Shown here in pieces: positions 49,353 to 62,143 of a stretch of DNA of 64,000 nucleotides. Both the position numbers and the translations under genes were made by a program. Below the pieces are notes generated by a model. It ran no database searches and was not told the DNA's origin. It worked only from the letters and a program-made list of their open reading frames with translations. Each line of letters opens with the position of its first letter. Position 1 is the stretch's first letter. Source of the stretch: Hydrogenophaga sp. (GTDB lineage Bacteria > Pseudomonadota > Gammaproteobacteria > Burkholderiales > Burkholderiaceae_C); the NCBI RefSeq assembly GCF_030373245.1, contig NZ_JAUCZF010000007.1, positions 62,001 through 126,000 of the forward strand, written 5' to 3'.

Positions 49353-50552
49353 TCAGACCAGCCGCGCGTCGAAGCCGGCGGCTTGCAACAGCTCGATCAC
49401 CTGGGTCGTGTGCTCCCGTCCGCGTGCTTGCACCACCAGTTCGATGGCGACGTTCTGCGCCGCCAGCAGGGTGAACGCGCGCTGGTGGTGTACCTCGTCG
49501 ATGTTGGCGCCGGCATCGGCCACGATCGCGGTGATGCGCGCCAGATTGCCCGGCACATCGCGAGCACTCACCTCGATGCGTGCCAGCCGCCCGGCGCGCA
49601 CCATGCCGCGCTCGATGATGGAGGCCAGCAGCAGCGGGTCGATGTTGCCGCCGCAAAGCACCAGCCCCACCCGCTTGTCAGCGAAGCGCGCCGGGTGTCG
49701 GATCAGCGCGGCCAGACCAGCGGCACCCGCGCCTTCGACCAGGGTCTTCTCGATCTCCAGCAGCATCACGATGGCCTGCTCAATGTCGCCCTCATCGACC
49801 AGCAGCAGGTCGTCCACCCGCTCTCGGATGATGGCCTGGGTCAGCCCGCCCGGCGTGCCCACGGCAATGCCTTCAGCGATGGTGCTGCTGCCCTGCGGCA
49901 GGTGGGTGCCCTTGATGGCGTTGACCATGGCGGGGAAACGCTCGGCCTGCACGCCCACGATCTCGATGCCGGGCTTCAGCGCTCGCGCCACCGTGGCCAT
50001 GCCGGCCATCAGCCCGCCACCGCCGATCGCCACCACCAGCGTGTCCAGATCGGGCTGTACGCGCAGCATCTCCAGCGCCACCGTGCCCTGGCCCGCGATG
50101 ATGGCCTCGTCGTCGTAGGGGTGCACAAACACCAGCCCCTGCTGCTCGGCCAAGGAGTGGGCGTGGCTGCGCGCTTCTTCCAGCGTGTCGCCGTGCAGCA
50201 CCACCTCGGCACCGAAGCCGCGCGTGCGCTCGACCTTCACACCGGGTGTGAAGCGCGGCATGACGATCACCGCCCGCAGTCCCAGGCGCTGCGCATGGTA
50301 GGCCACGCCCTGGGCATGGTTGCCCGCGCTCATGGCCACCACGCCGCGTGCCCGTTCGGCGTCGCTCAGCTGCGCAAGCTTGTTGCAGGCGCCGCGCTCC
50401 TTGAACGAGGCGGTGTATTGGAGATTCTCGAACTTCAGAAACACCGTGCAACCCAGCAGCTGCGAAAGCGTGCGGGATTCGACGAACGGCGTGTCCAGCA
50501 CCTGGCCCTTCAGGCGGTCGGCGGCGGCTTCAATGTCGGTGAGTTGCAACAT
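49353..50552 (-). CDS. ilvA: Threonine ammonia-lyase (catabolic/short form with ACT domain)
   Basis: 399 residues from the ATG at 50552; longer open frames reading into the ATPase gene are antisense artefacts. PLP lysine Lys51 in ENLQYTASFKERGACNKL, AGNHAQGVAYHA, the Gly-rich phosphate loop in AIGGGGLMAGMA and GNIDPLLL. The last about 75 residues (SARDVPGNLARITAIVADAGANIDEVHHQR...) form a single ACT domain. Deaminates threonine to 2-oxobutanoate. The short form (about 400) resembles TdcB-like enzymes with an added ACT domain. Confidence 0.93.
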   Translation of the reverse strand: MLQLTDIEAAADRLKGQVLDTPFVESRTLSQLLGCTVFLKFENLQYTASFKERGACNKLAQLSDAERARGVVAMSAGNHAQGVAYHAQRLGLRAVIVMPRFTPGVKVERTRGFGAEVVLHGDTLEEARSHAHSLAEQQGLVFVHPYDDEAIIAGQGTVALEMLRVQPDLDTLVVAIGGGGLMAGMATVARALKPGIEIVGVQAERFPAMVNAIKGTHLPQGSSTIAEGIAVGTPGGLTQAIIRERVDDLLLVDEGDIEQAIVMLLEIEKTLVEGAGAAGLAALIRHPARFADKRVGLVLCGGNIDPLLLASIIERGMVRAGRLARIEVSARDVPGNLARITAIVADAGANIDEVHHQRAFTLLAAQNVAIELVVQARGREHTTQVIELLQAAGFDARLV

Positions 50553-50786
50553 GGCGCCATTGTGGCTTGCCCGCGCTGCAGCGTGTGATTTGCACGGCCC
50601 ACGAAAAAGGCCATACAAACTGCTGCACCTCCTCGCTTGCATCTCTTCCATGTTGGTGCAAGCTGAGTTATGGTCCGCCTGAACAGCGGGGCAGTGGCCC
50701 CCAAGGCTTGTCGCGCTGGCGCCTCGACACGGCGCCCGATGGGTCTCGTCGAAGGAATGCGGCATCGTTGTTCTGGAGGTTTTTGA

Positions 50787-53153
50787 ATGAGCAAACGCAT
50801 GGTGGAGCCAATGGGTGCTGCGGTGCGCCCTGGCAGCGAGGCGCGCGAAGGGCGCGTCTTCGTGCCGCACGGGCTGCGCCAGGCGCCGGTGCTCGACCTC
50901 ATGTGTTCGCATTTCGTGCTCACCCTGGCCGCGCGGCAGGGACCACGCTTCAATGTGCGGCGCGACCTCAACACCCTGCTTTCGCTGGCGGGTCGGCACC
51001 TGGTCTGGCCCCAGACGGTGCTGGGTCGGGTCCGTGAATTTCTTGGCCGCCGCTGCAAGGACAACGAGCTCTGGGCTGGCCAGGAGCGCCTGGGTACCGC
51101 CGCCTTCATGGAGCGCTATGGTGTCTGGCGCGGTCCCTACGAAGAAGGCACGCTGTTCTTTTACCTTGACGAATACGCCAAGGAGTCCCCCAAGGACCTG
51201 CTCTCGGTGCTCGCCGTCACCGGCGACTGGCTGAGCCAGGCGCTCAAGAAGCAGTCCACCCTGGTGGAAAAAAACATCGACGCCCTGGCCGGCCTGCTGC
51301 AGCTCAATCGGGCCGAGCGCGCGCTGCTGCTTTACGGCACGCTGGCGCGCTACCAGCGCGATCTGCGCTCCATCCTGGTCGAGTTCAAGGTAAACAACGC
51401 CCCCGAGGCATACGCTGCGATCGCCGACGTGGCTGGCGTGAAGGCCAGCGAGGTGGGCGAGGCGCTGCGCGTGGGCTCGCGGCTGGAACGCATCGGCATG
51501 GTGGAAAACCTGATCTCCGAGCACAACATCACCGACCTGGCCGACCTGATGAAAGTGAGCGAGAAGTTGCCGCCGGTGTTGATGCGCGAGTACCAGACCC
51601 AGAGCGAACTCATGGCGGTGTTCACCCGGCCGGCTTCGCGCTCCGCCCTGACCGATAAGGATTTTGCGTTTGTGGGCGATGACGTGCGCCTGCTCTGCGG
51701 CCTGCTGCGCGAAGCGGTGGCGCGCAAGGAGCTGGGTGTGAACGTGCTGGTCTACGGCCCGCCTGGCACCGGTAAGACCGAACTGGCACGCGTGGTCGCG
51801 CAGGCGGCGGGGCTGGAGCTGTTTGAAGTGGAGTACGCCGACCGCGACGGCAACGCGCTCAGTGGGCGCGACCGCTACCGCTCGCTGCAGATTGCCCAGG
51901 TGTTCCTCAAAGGCACGGCGCACTCGGCGCTGCTGTTCGACGAGGTGGAAGACGTGTTCCCGCCCATCTCCAGTGAGGCGGCCCAGCTCATGGCGCGCGC
52001 CGAGCATGTGGCTGCGCCGCACACCGGCAGCGTCAGCGGCAAAGCCTGGGTGAACCAGATCCTGGAATCCAACGCCGTGCCCACGCTGTGGGTCACCAAC
52101 CGCATCGAGCAGATCGACCCGGCCTTCCGCCGCCGCTTCGCCTACCACCTCGAACTCAAGAGTCCGCCGCCGGGCGCGCGCGAGCAGCTGGTGCGCAAGA
52201 CGCTGGAAGACGTGGCGGTATCCGAAGCGCTGGTGGCCCGCCTGACCGAGCGCAAGGGCCTGACCCCGGCTCAGATCCGAACCGCGGTTCGCTTCGCCCA
52301 GCTCGCTGCCGGGCCAGCCAAGTCCCCCGCGCGGCGCGGTCGCAAGGCCGCGCCGCTGCTTGACGACCTCATCGAGCGCCAGCTCAAGCACGCCGATCTG
52401 GCCCTGGGCCGTGCGCCCGATGTGGCCCAGCGACCCAGCGTCACGCAATACAGTCTGGCGATGCTCAATGTGGAGACGCGCTACGAGATCCCGCGCATCA
52501 TCACCGCGCTCAAGGCGCGTGGTCACGGTTGCCTGTGTTTCCACGGCGCTCCCGGCACCGGCAAGACCGCGCTGGCCGAGCACCTGACGCAGCAGCTGGA
52601 GCGCCCGCTCATGATCCGCCGCGCCAGCGACCTGGTCAGCAAGTTCGTGGGTGAGACCGAGCAGCAGATGGCGGCCATGTTCCGAGAGGCTGAGGCGGAG
52701 AAGGCGGTGCTGCTGCTGGATGAGGCCGACAGCTTCCTGCAAGACCGCCGCGGGGCGCAGCGCACTTACGAAGTGACCGAGGTCAACGAGATGCTGCAGG
52801 GCATGGAGCGCTACAGCGGCATCTTCATCTGCACCACCAACCTGATGGACAGCATCGACCAGGCGGCGTTGCGGCGCTTCACCTTCAAGATCCGCTTCCG
52901 GCCGCTGAGCGCCGAGCAGCGCGAAACCATGTTTGTCGTGGAAGCCCTGGGTGGAGAGGCGACTCGCCTCGAGCCCGAGCTGGCCCAGCGTCTGGCCCGC
53001 CTCGACCAGCTCTGCCCCGGCGACTTTGCGGCTGTCAAACGCCAGGTCGACATCCTCGGTGAAACCCTGGAGCCCGTTGAATTCCTGGCCCAGCTCGAAG
53101 CCGAGCACCGCATCAAGCCCGAGGTGCGCGAAGCCAGAAAAATCGGCTTCTAG
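50787..53153 (+). CDS. Tandem AAA+ ATPase of unknown function
   Basis: 788 residues, ATG with GGAGG nine bases upstream. Residues 1-310 are a helical N-terminal region without a recognised domain. ATPase core 1 begins about residue 320: Walker A GPPGTGKT (324-331), Walker B ALLFDEVEDVF, then sensor-like NRIEQIDPAFRRRF. ATPase core 2: Walker A GAPGTGKT (587-594), Walker B AVLLLDEADSFL, CTTNLMDSIDQAALRRF. Both have NRIE or TTNL before an Arg-finger-like RRF, so both may hydrolyse ATP. A 60-residue Lys/Arg-rich linker separates them. No related operon; the gene ends at a repeat pair. Confidence 0.8.
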   Translation: MSKRMVEPMGAAVRPGSEAREGRVFVPHGLRQAPVLDLMCSHFVLTLAARQGPRFNVRRDLNTLLSLAGRHLVWPQTVLGRVREFLGRRCKDNELWAGQERLGTAAFMERYGVWRGPYEEGTLFFYLDEYAKESPKDLLSVLAVTGDWLSQALKKQSTLVEKNIDALAGLLQLNRAERALLLYGTLARYQRDLRSILVEFKVNNAPEAYAAIADVAGVKASEVGEALRVGSRLERIGMVENLISEHNITDLADLMKVSEKLPPVLMREYQTQSELMAVFTRPASRSALTDKDFAFVGDDVRLLCGLLREAVARKELGVNVLVYGPPGTGKTELARVVAQAAGLELFEVEYADRDGNALSGRDRYRSLQIAQVFLKGTAHSALLFDEVEDVFPPISSEAAQLMARAEHVAAPHTGSVSGKAWVNQILESNAVPTLWVTNRIEQIDPAFRRRFAYHLELKSPPPGAREQLVRKTLEDVAVSEALVARLTERKGLTPAQIRTAVRFAQLAAGPAKSPARRGRKAAPLLDDLIERQLKHADLALGRAPDVAQRPSVTQYSLAMLNVETRYEIPRIITALKARGHGCLCFHGAPGTGKTALAEHLTQQLERPLMIRRASDLVSKFVGETEQQMAAMFREAEAEKAVLLLDEADSFLQDRRGAQRTYEVTEVNEMLQGMERYSGIFICTTNLMDSIDQAALRRFTFKIRFRPLSAEQRETMFVVEALGGEATRLEPELAQRLARLDQLCPGDFAAVKRQVDILGETLEPVEFLAQLEAEHRIKPEVREARKIGF

Positions 53154-53158
53154 ATAGG

Positions 53159-53232
53159 CCCCCCGCGCCGCGCTTTCATCGCGTCACCCCCCAGGGGGCA
53201 ACATCTGCGGCCTTGCAAAGCCAGTTCCGCGA
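53159..53232 (+). repeat. C-rich gene-end repeat, family 1, copy G
   Basis: Begins five bases after the stop of the tandem ATPase gene: GGCCCCCCGCGCCGCGCTTTC, ACCCCCCAGGGGG, GGCCTTGCAAAGCCAGTTCCGCG. Pairs with copy H in inverted orientation. Confidence 0.7.
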
Positions 53233-53297
53233 TGTTCTAAGTCAACACCCTTCAACCTCACAGAGCGTACCGGCGCGCAATGTCTTGTTCCAGGGCA

Positions 53298-53373
53298 CCG
53301 CGGAACCGGCTTTGCCAGGCCGCCAGTGCCGCCCCCTTGAGGGGGTGACGCACCGCAGGTGCGGCGCGGGGGT
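53298..53373 (-). repeat. C-rich gene-end repeat, family 1, copy H
   Basis: On the minus strand it begins a few bases after the stop (53377) of the small conserved gene: CACCCCCGCGCCGCACC, then TCACCCCCTCAAGGGGG and GGCCTGGCAAAGCCGGTTCCGCGG. Copies G and H face each other between convergent genes. Confidence 0.7.
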
Positions 53374-53376
53374 GGG

Positions 53377-53721
53377 TCAATGCAGCAACGCCATTGGCCC
53401 AGACGGCAGCTCCTCGGCGTCATAGTCTGGGTGGTGGGCGACGAAAAACTGCATCTTCTGATCCAGCCGGCCCACGCGCTCGCGGGCGATCTGCTCGCAG
53501 TGGTGTTTGGAAATCAGGTTGTGCAGCTTGCCGCGCAAAAACCACAGGTCTTTCGGGGTTTCGCAGCCGATCAGAGCGGCCCTGAGTCGGGTGCGCAGCG
53601 GGTCCTGGATATCCGACATGGCGTCTTCGAACTCATCCACCAGAAAGTCCATCTCCAGCACCTGCGTGTCATGGTAGTTGTCGCTCTTGGCTTTGTTGAA
53701 CCAGGGCAGCTTGAAGAACAT
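53377..53721 (-). CDS. Conserved small cytoplasmic protein of unknown function
   Basis: 114 residues from the ATG at 53721, with CCGGAG seven to eight bases upstream. The opening MFFKLPWFNKAKSDNYHDTQ, a helix FLVDEFEDAMSDIQDPLRTRL and LWFLRGKLHNLISKHHCEQIARERVGRLDQKMQFFVAHHP are seen. Acidic and His-rich, no signal, no membrane helix. It appears to be a lineage-specific conserved protein; I cannot assign a role. Confidence 0.7.
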   Translation of the reverse strand: MFFKLPWFNKAKSDNYHDTQVLEMDFLVDEFEDAMSDIQDPLRTRLRAALIGCETPKDLWFLRGKLHNLISKHHCEQIARERVGRLDQKMQFFVAHHPDYDAEELPSGPMALLH

Positions 53722-53912
53722 GGTGGGACTCCGGAAGTGATCGCAGAACGCGCGGGCAAGACATTTGCCGGCTGCACCTTCACTTCGGCCCACACCCTCA
53801 ACCCTTAAGTAGGAAGAACGGAAAAAATGCACACGCCCCGACGGACGGTCATTCAGAAATCAGACCATCAGTCGATGGTTCTCGCTTGCCTGCCGTGGAC
53901 CGGGCGGCCCAT

Positions 53913-55916
<2,004 letters not shown>

Positions 55917-55926
55917 GCCGACCCGT

Positions 55927-56346
55927 TCACATCTGTTCCCAGGGCAGCCCGTCGTGACGCCAGCCGTTGATGGACGAGCGCTTGAAGGCCTCGTTGAGAT
56001 CGCCTTCGAAACCGTGCACCACGTGCGCCACCTCGGAAAAGCCAGCAGCCTCCAACGCCTGGCCGGCGTCCAGCGTGCGCTTGCCGCTGCGGCAGATCAG
56101 CAGCACGGGGCGCTCTTTGTCTCCTGCTTCGGCGGTCACGGCTGCCGCAAAGCGTTCGGGGTCGGGCGTGAGGTCGGGGTATTCGTACCAGGGGATGTTC
56201 TCCACACCGGGCGGGCGCCCCACGTAAAGCGACTCGATCTCCATGCGCACGTCGACAAACAGCGGCCCCTCCAGCCCGGCGGCTTCGCGCCTGGCCTGCT
56301 CGGCTTGCAGCCAGGTCCAGGCTTCCTTGGGAGAGAGGTGTTTCAT
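55927..56346 (-). CDS. Rhodanese-domain sulfurtransferase
   Basis: 139 residues from the ATG at 56346. Active-site loop CRSGKRT with Cys85, preceded by [29 protein letters not shown], the usual rhodanese layout. The loop has Ser-Gly-Lys-Arg, positively charged like thiosulfate sulfurtransferases. Its stop lies 11 bases upstream of the recQ start, so the two are likely cotranscribed from the rhodanese promoter. Sulfur donor and acceptor unknown. Confidence 0.9.
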   Translation of the reverse strand: MKHLSPKEAWTWLQAEQARREAAGLEGPLFVDVRMEIESLYVGRPPGVENIPWYEYPDLTPDPERFAAAVTAEAGDKERPVLLICRSGKRTLDAGQALEAAGFSEVAHVVHGFEGDLNEAFKRSSINGWRHDGLPWEQM

Positions 56347-56408
56347 GGCCGCTATTGTCGGGCATCCATGGGTTGCGCCCTCTACGCGCTGTGCGCGCCA
56401 GCAGGTAG

Positions 56409-58523
<2,115 letters not shown>

Positions 58524-58554
58524 GCCGCCAGCCAGCGCTGGCAACCCACCGGCA

Positions 58555-58971
58555 TCACCAGACGAACTTGACCTCGTGCTCCAGCGTGTACTCGCTGAGC
58601 CATTCCGAGCGCTGCTCACCCGGCTGAACGTCGGCGGGCAGTCGCACGTAGATGTCGGCTGTCACGAACTCGGGCGCTTTGCCATTCACGCGCTCCAGTT
58701 CAACGGTGGCCCGCGTGTACCCTCCTGCCTCGCCGATGCGCTCGAGCCGGTCCATGGCGGCCAGTGCCTCGGGGCTCGCGCGGTACAGCTCGCCCATCAC
58801 GGGGTGCCCGTCGCCAGGCTGCAGGATCACGCAGGGCACGTGGCCATCGTTCATCAGATAAAACGGCAGCCGGTCGCGCGTGCGGTACCTGCCTGGAACG
58901 CGCTCGCCGGTGTTGATGTGCGCGTTGCAAAAGCCCGACTTGAGCGTGCCGTAGGTGAACAGAAGAATCAT
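58555..58971 (-). CDS. Gamma-glutamylcyclotransferase-like (YtfP/GGACT family)
   Basis: 138 residues. LFTYGTLKSGFCN loop near the N-terminus and catalytic Glu61 in GELYRAS define the AIG2/GGCT fold. Includes ADIYVRL and a Trp-containing end. Members cleave gamma-glutamyl bonds or remove lysine-glutamate crosslinks; the substrate of the bacterial YtfP-type is unknown. It is convergent with the FadH-like gene. Confidence 0.88.
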   Translation of the reverse strand: MILLFTYGTLKSGFCNAHINTGERVPGRYRTRDRLPFYLMNDGHVPCVILQPGDGHPVMGELYRASPEALAAMDRLERIGEAGGYTRATVELERVNGKAPEFVTADIYVRLPADVQPGEQRSEWLSEYTLEHEVKFVW

Positions 58972-59019
58972 GCGGGATGGGGTCTTGCGTGGGTCAGGGA
59001 TGTATTCAGCCCGCGCCGC

Positions 59020-59529
59020 TCAATACGAGCCCATGTAGTCGCGCTTGCCGATGGCCACGCCGTTGTGGCGCAGGATGTCGTAGGCGGTGGTCACATGAAA
59101 GAAGAATTGCGGCAAACCGTAGTTGGCCAGGTAGGTCTGCCCGCTCAGCTTCTTCTCTTTGGGTGTACCGGGACGCAAAACAATTTCGCTGCTCTCCTTG
59201 CCCTCAAACTGGTCGGCCTTCACGCTGTCCAGAAAGGCCAGGGTCTGGGTCAGCAGCGCGTCCAGATCGGCAAAAGTCTTCTCTTGGCCCTCAAAGCTGG
59301 GCACCTCCACGCCCGCCAGGCGCGCCGTGATGCCGCGCGAAAAATCGGCGGCAATCTGCACCTGCTTGAGCAGGGGAAACATGTCGGGAAACAGGCGAGC
59401 CTGAAGCAAGGCGTCGGGCTCGATCGACTTTTCGCTGGCGTGCGCGGCAGCCTGCCCCAGGATGGTTTTCAGGGCGGTCAGCATTTGCTTGAGCACGGGA
59501 ACGGAGTGAGAGTACATGGCGCTGGTCAT
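59020..59529 (-). CDS. DUF1993 family protein
   Basis: 169 residues from the ATG at 59529 (MTSAMYSHSVPVLKQML). The DinB-like helical fold with this opening, and SGQTYLANYGLPQFFFHVTTAYDILRHNGVAIGKRDYMGSY at the end, are typical of DUF1993. One His near the C-terminus (FHVTTAYDILRHNG). Function unknown. The start is chosen at the family N-terminus; a longer frame extends to 59697 without a better site. Divergent from metH. Confidence 0.87.
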   Translation of the reverse strand: MTSAMYSHSVPVLKQMLTALKTILGQAAAHASEKSIEPDALLQARLFPDMFPLLKQVQIAADFSRGITARLAGVEVPSFEGQEKTFADLDALLTQTLAFLDSVKADQFEGKESSEIVLRPGTPKEKKLSGQTYLANYGLPQFFFHVTTAYDILRHNGVAIGKRDYMGSY

Positions 59530-59663
59530 GGGGAGTTCCAGTGGTTGGAAGAAAAAGATGGGATCGTGGGCGCTGCTCGGTCGGCGCCTGAGACGACTGT
59601 AGCCCGAATGCCCTGTGGACCGCGCGGGGTTGGGGGATTGCCGCGGCGCCGGCCCAGGCTTTC

Positions 59664-59669
59664 TACAAT
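59664..59669 (+). promoter_or_regulatory. Candidate -10 element directly before metH
   Basis: TACAAT ends six bases before the ATG at 59676, so the transcript may start at the initiation codon. An AAGGG is adjacent to the ATG, too close for a normal ribosome site. Confidence 0.45.
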
Positions 59670-59675
59670 CAAGGG

Positions 59676-60728
59676 ATGACTGCTTCCCAACCCGCATACA
59701 CCCGCGCCCAGGCGTTGCCCGGCATCCTCGCCAAGCGAATCGCCATCCTCGATGGCGCCATGGGCACCATGATCCAGCGCTTCAAGCTCGACGAAGCCGG
59801 GTATCGCGGCGAGCGCTTCAAAGATTTTCACAGGGATGTCAAGGGCAACAACGAGTTGCTGAGCCTGACCCGGCCCGATGTGATCCGCGACATCCACGAG
59901 AGCTACCTGGCCGCCGGTGCCGACCTGATCGAGACCAACACCTTTGGCGCCACCACCATCGCGCAAGAGGACTACGACATGGCCGGCCTGGCGCGCGAGA
60001 TGAACCTGGCCTCGGCCCGCATTGCCCGCGAGGCGTGCGACAAGTATTCAACGCCTGACAAGCCGCGTTTCGTCTGCGGCGCCCTGGGTCCCACGCCCAA
60101 GACCGCCAGCATCAGCCCGGACGTGAACGATGCCGGTGCCCGCAACGTCACGTTTGAGCAGCTGCGCGCCGCCTATTACGAGCAGGTCGAGGCGCTGGTG
60201 GAAGGCGGGGCCGATGTGTTGCTGGTGGAAACCATCTTCGACACGCTCAACGCCAAGGCCGCGCTGTTCGCCATTGACGAGTTTTTCGAGGCCAGCGGCG
60301 AGCGCCTGCCTGTCATCATCAGCGGCACCGTGACCGACGCCTCGGGCCGCATCCTCAGCGGACAGACGGTGAGCGCCTTCTGGGCCAGCGTGCGCCACAT
60401 TCGACCGCTGGCGGTGGGCCTGAACTGCGCCCTTGGCGCCACGCTGATGCGCCCCTACATCCAGGAACTGGCCAAGGTGGCGGGGGACACCTTCATCAGC
60501 TGCTACCCCAACGCCGGCCTGCCCAATCCCATGAGTGACACCGGCTTTGACGAAACCCCCGAGGTCACCAGCCGCCTGCTGCGTGAGTTCGCAGCCGAAG
60601 GCCTGGTGAACATCGTCGGGGGTTGTTGCGGCACCACACCGCAACACATCGCCGCCATCCACGACAGCGTGGCTCCAAAGGCGCCACGCCCGGTGAAACG
60701 CGAGTTCTTCTACAGGGAAGCGGCCTGA
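59676..60728 (+). CDS. metH: Methionine synthase, homocysteine-binding module only (split MetH)
   Basis: 350 residues, equal to the N-terminal homocysteine methyltransferase module of MetH. Opening [30 protein letters not shown], zinc ligands Cys251 (GLNCALG) and Cys317/Cys318 (GGCCGTT). The folate-, cobalamin- and reactivation modules (about 900 residues in full-length MetH) are absent here. Comamonadaceae usually carry them as a second gene, but the next gene downstream is terC, so the partner would lie elsewhere. Alternatively it is a stand-alone homocysteine methyltransferase (MmuM-like), though the opening is that of MetH. Confidence 0.88.
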   Translation: MTASQPAYTRAQALPGILAKRIAILDGAMGTMIQRFKLDEAGYRGERFKDFHRDVKGNNELLSLTRPDVIRDIHESYLAAGADLIETNTFGATTIAQEDYDMAGLAREMNLASARIAREACDKYSTPDKPRFVCGALGPTPKTASISPDVNDAGARNVTFEQLRAAYYEQVEALVEGGADVLLVETIFDTLNAKAALFAIDEFFEASGERLPVIISGTVTDASGRILSGQTVSAFWASVRHIRPLAVGLNCALGATLMRPYIQELAKVAGDTFISCYPNAGLPNPMSDTGFDETPEVTSRLLREFAAEGLVNIVGGCCGTTPQHIAAIHDSVAPKAPRPVKREFFYREAA

Positions 60729-61020
60729 CCTCGGAGGCCTTGGCGGTGCAGTGGTGCAAGCGCCGAAGGCGGACCTTCTGGTTTTTACTGAAGGTGGGTC
60801 AGCTTGTGCCGACTTCAGGTCAACCGCGAAAATCGTGGGTTTCCTGAAAGAAAAGTAACCTCCCCGACCCCCTGACGGCCCTGCCGATCAAAAGGCCGCG
60901 AGGTTTTGTTCAACACGCCGCGTGGTCACGCGGCCGGAAACACGGGGCCAGGCGCCATGCCGGGCTTCGGCAAGTCCTTGCCCGTGTGACCGTCAACACC
61001 CAGTCCAGGTCTTTTGCCTC
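60729..61020. other. Leader region between metH and terC
   Basis: 292 bases, GC-rich, with several short inverted segments and an AAAAGGCCGCGAGGTTTT hairpin near 60891. TerC genes are often preceded by Mn2+-sensing yybP-ykoY leaders; I looked for the GGGGAGTAG box and its partner and did not find them clearly, so none is called. Confidence 0.4.
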
Positions 61021-61971
61021 ATGGAAACCATCGCGCCGCTCTGGCTCTGGCTCGTCTTCGTCACCTTCGTGATCGTGGCGCTGTTTGTCGACTTCGTCGT
61101 GCTCAAGAAGCAGGGCGCGCACGAGGTGTCTGTTCGCGAGGCGGTGAACTGGTCGCTGGCCTGGGTGGGACTCAGCTTGTTGTTCAACGTGCTGTTCTGG
61201 TTTGCCATCCGCGACACCACCGGCTCCACGGCCATTGCCAACGAAAAGTCGCTGGAATTCCTCACCGGCTACCTGATCGAGAAGAGCCTGGCGGTCGACA
61301 ACATCTTTGTCTTCTTGCTCATCTTCACCTACTTCTCGGTGCCGCCTGCGTTCCAGAAGCGGGTGTTGATGATTGGCATCATCGGCGCCATCGTGCTGCG
61401 CACCATCATGATCCTGCTGGGCGCCTGGCTGCTGGACCAGTTCCACTGGATTCTGTATGTGTTTGGCGCTTTCCTCATCCTCACCGGCGTCAAGATGTGG
61501 TGGGCAGCAGGCAAGGAAGAAAGCCTGGAAGACAACCCGGCGCTCAAGCTCTTGCGCAAGATCCTGCCGGTGAGCCAGCATTACGACGGCGAAAAATTCT
61601 GGACCGTGGAAAACGGCAAGAAGATCGCCACGCCGCTGCTGATGGTGGTGGCGCTGGTCGGCATGACCGACGTGATTTTTGCGGTGGACTCGATCCCGGC
61701 CATCTTCGCCATCACCAAAGACCCGTTCATCGTGCTCACCAGCAATGTGTTCGCCATCCTCGGCCTGCGCGCCATGTTCTTCCTGCTGCAGGCTGCGGCC
61801 AGCCGCTTCCATCTGCTGAACTATGGCCTGGCGATCATCCTGGTCTTCATTGGCACCAAGATGATGCTGATCGACATCTACAAGATCCCGGTGGCGGTGT
61901 CGCTGGGCGTGGTGCTGACGATTCTGGCCATCACCATGGTGTGGAGCAGCAAAACCGCGCCCAACACCTGA
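61021..61971 (+). CDS. TerC/Alx-family integral membrane protein
   Basis: 316 residues from the ATG at 61021. Eight to nine membrane helices. Family marks: FVDFVVLKKQGAHEVSVREAVNWSLAWV, EKSLAVDNIFVFLLIFTYFSVP (Asp in a helix), VVALVGMTDVIFAVDSIPAIFAITKDPFIVLTSNVFAILGLRAMFFLL with the conserved acidic residues that may coordinate metal. TerC/Alx proteins export Mn2+ or act at high pH or under tellurite stress. Substrate assumed from family. Confidence 0.9.
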   Translation: METIAPLWLWLVFVTFVIVALFVDFVVLKKQGAHEVSVREAVNWSLAWVGLSLLFNVLFWFAIRDTTGSTAIANEKSLEFLTGYLIEKSLAVDNIFVFLLIFTYFSVPPAFQKRVLMIGIIGAIVLRTIMILLGAWLLDQFHWILYVFGAFLILTGVKMWWAAGKEESLEDNPALKLLRKILPVSQHYDGEKFWTVENGKKIATPLLMVVALVGMTDVIFAVDSIPAIFAITKDPFIVLTSNVFAILGLRAMFFLLQAAASRFHLLNYGLAIILVFIGTKMMLIDIYKIPVAVSLGVVLTILAITMVWSSKTAPNT

Positions 61972-62143
61972 GGCAATGCTGAGCAAGTCGCTCGCGGCGC
62001 GGGCATCCCAATCTCGGGCGGTCCGCTGCGTTGCATAGCCTCGCCGGGCCGGCCGGCCAATCTGCGTTTTTCGCCTTGCGGTCCATCCCGACATCGGGTG
62101 CCCGCATCCACGTGGACTTGTTCAGCGTTGCCCCAACAGCGCT

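Noticed and set aside
49353..53108. A 1251-codon minus-strand open frame covering ilvA and the region opposite the tandem ATPase
   Set aside because: Only the first 400 codons from 50552 look like protein (threonine ammonia-lyase). The upstream part is antisense to a well supported ATPase, with third-position-driven GC bias and no homology to recognise.
4354..53373. CRISPR array or insertion sequence explanation for the C-rich repeats
   Set aside because: The copies are far apart, variable in the centre, lack spacers and encode no protein; they are not array-like or terminal inverted repeats of a transposase.
60729..61020. Mn2+ yybP-ykoY riboswitch before terC
   Set aside because: The conserved GGGGAGTAG box and its paired segment were not seen; only a weak GTCAACAC-like match exists.
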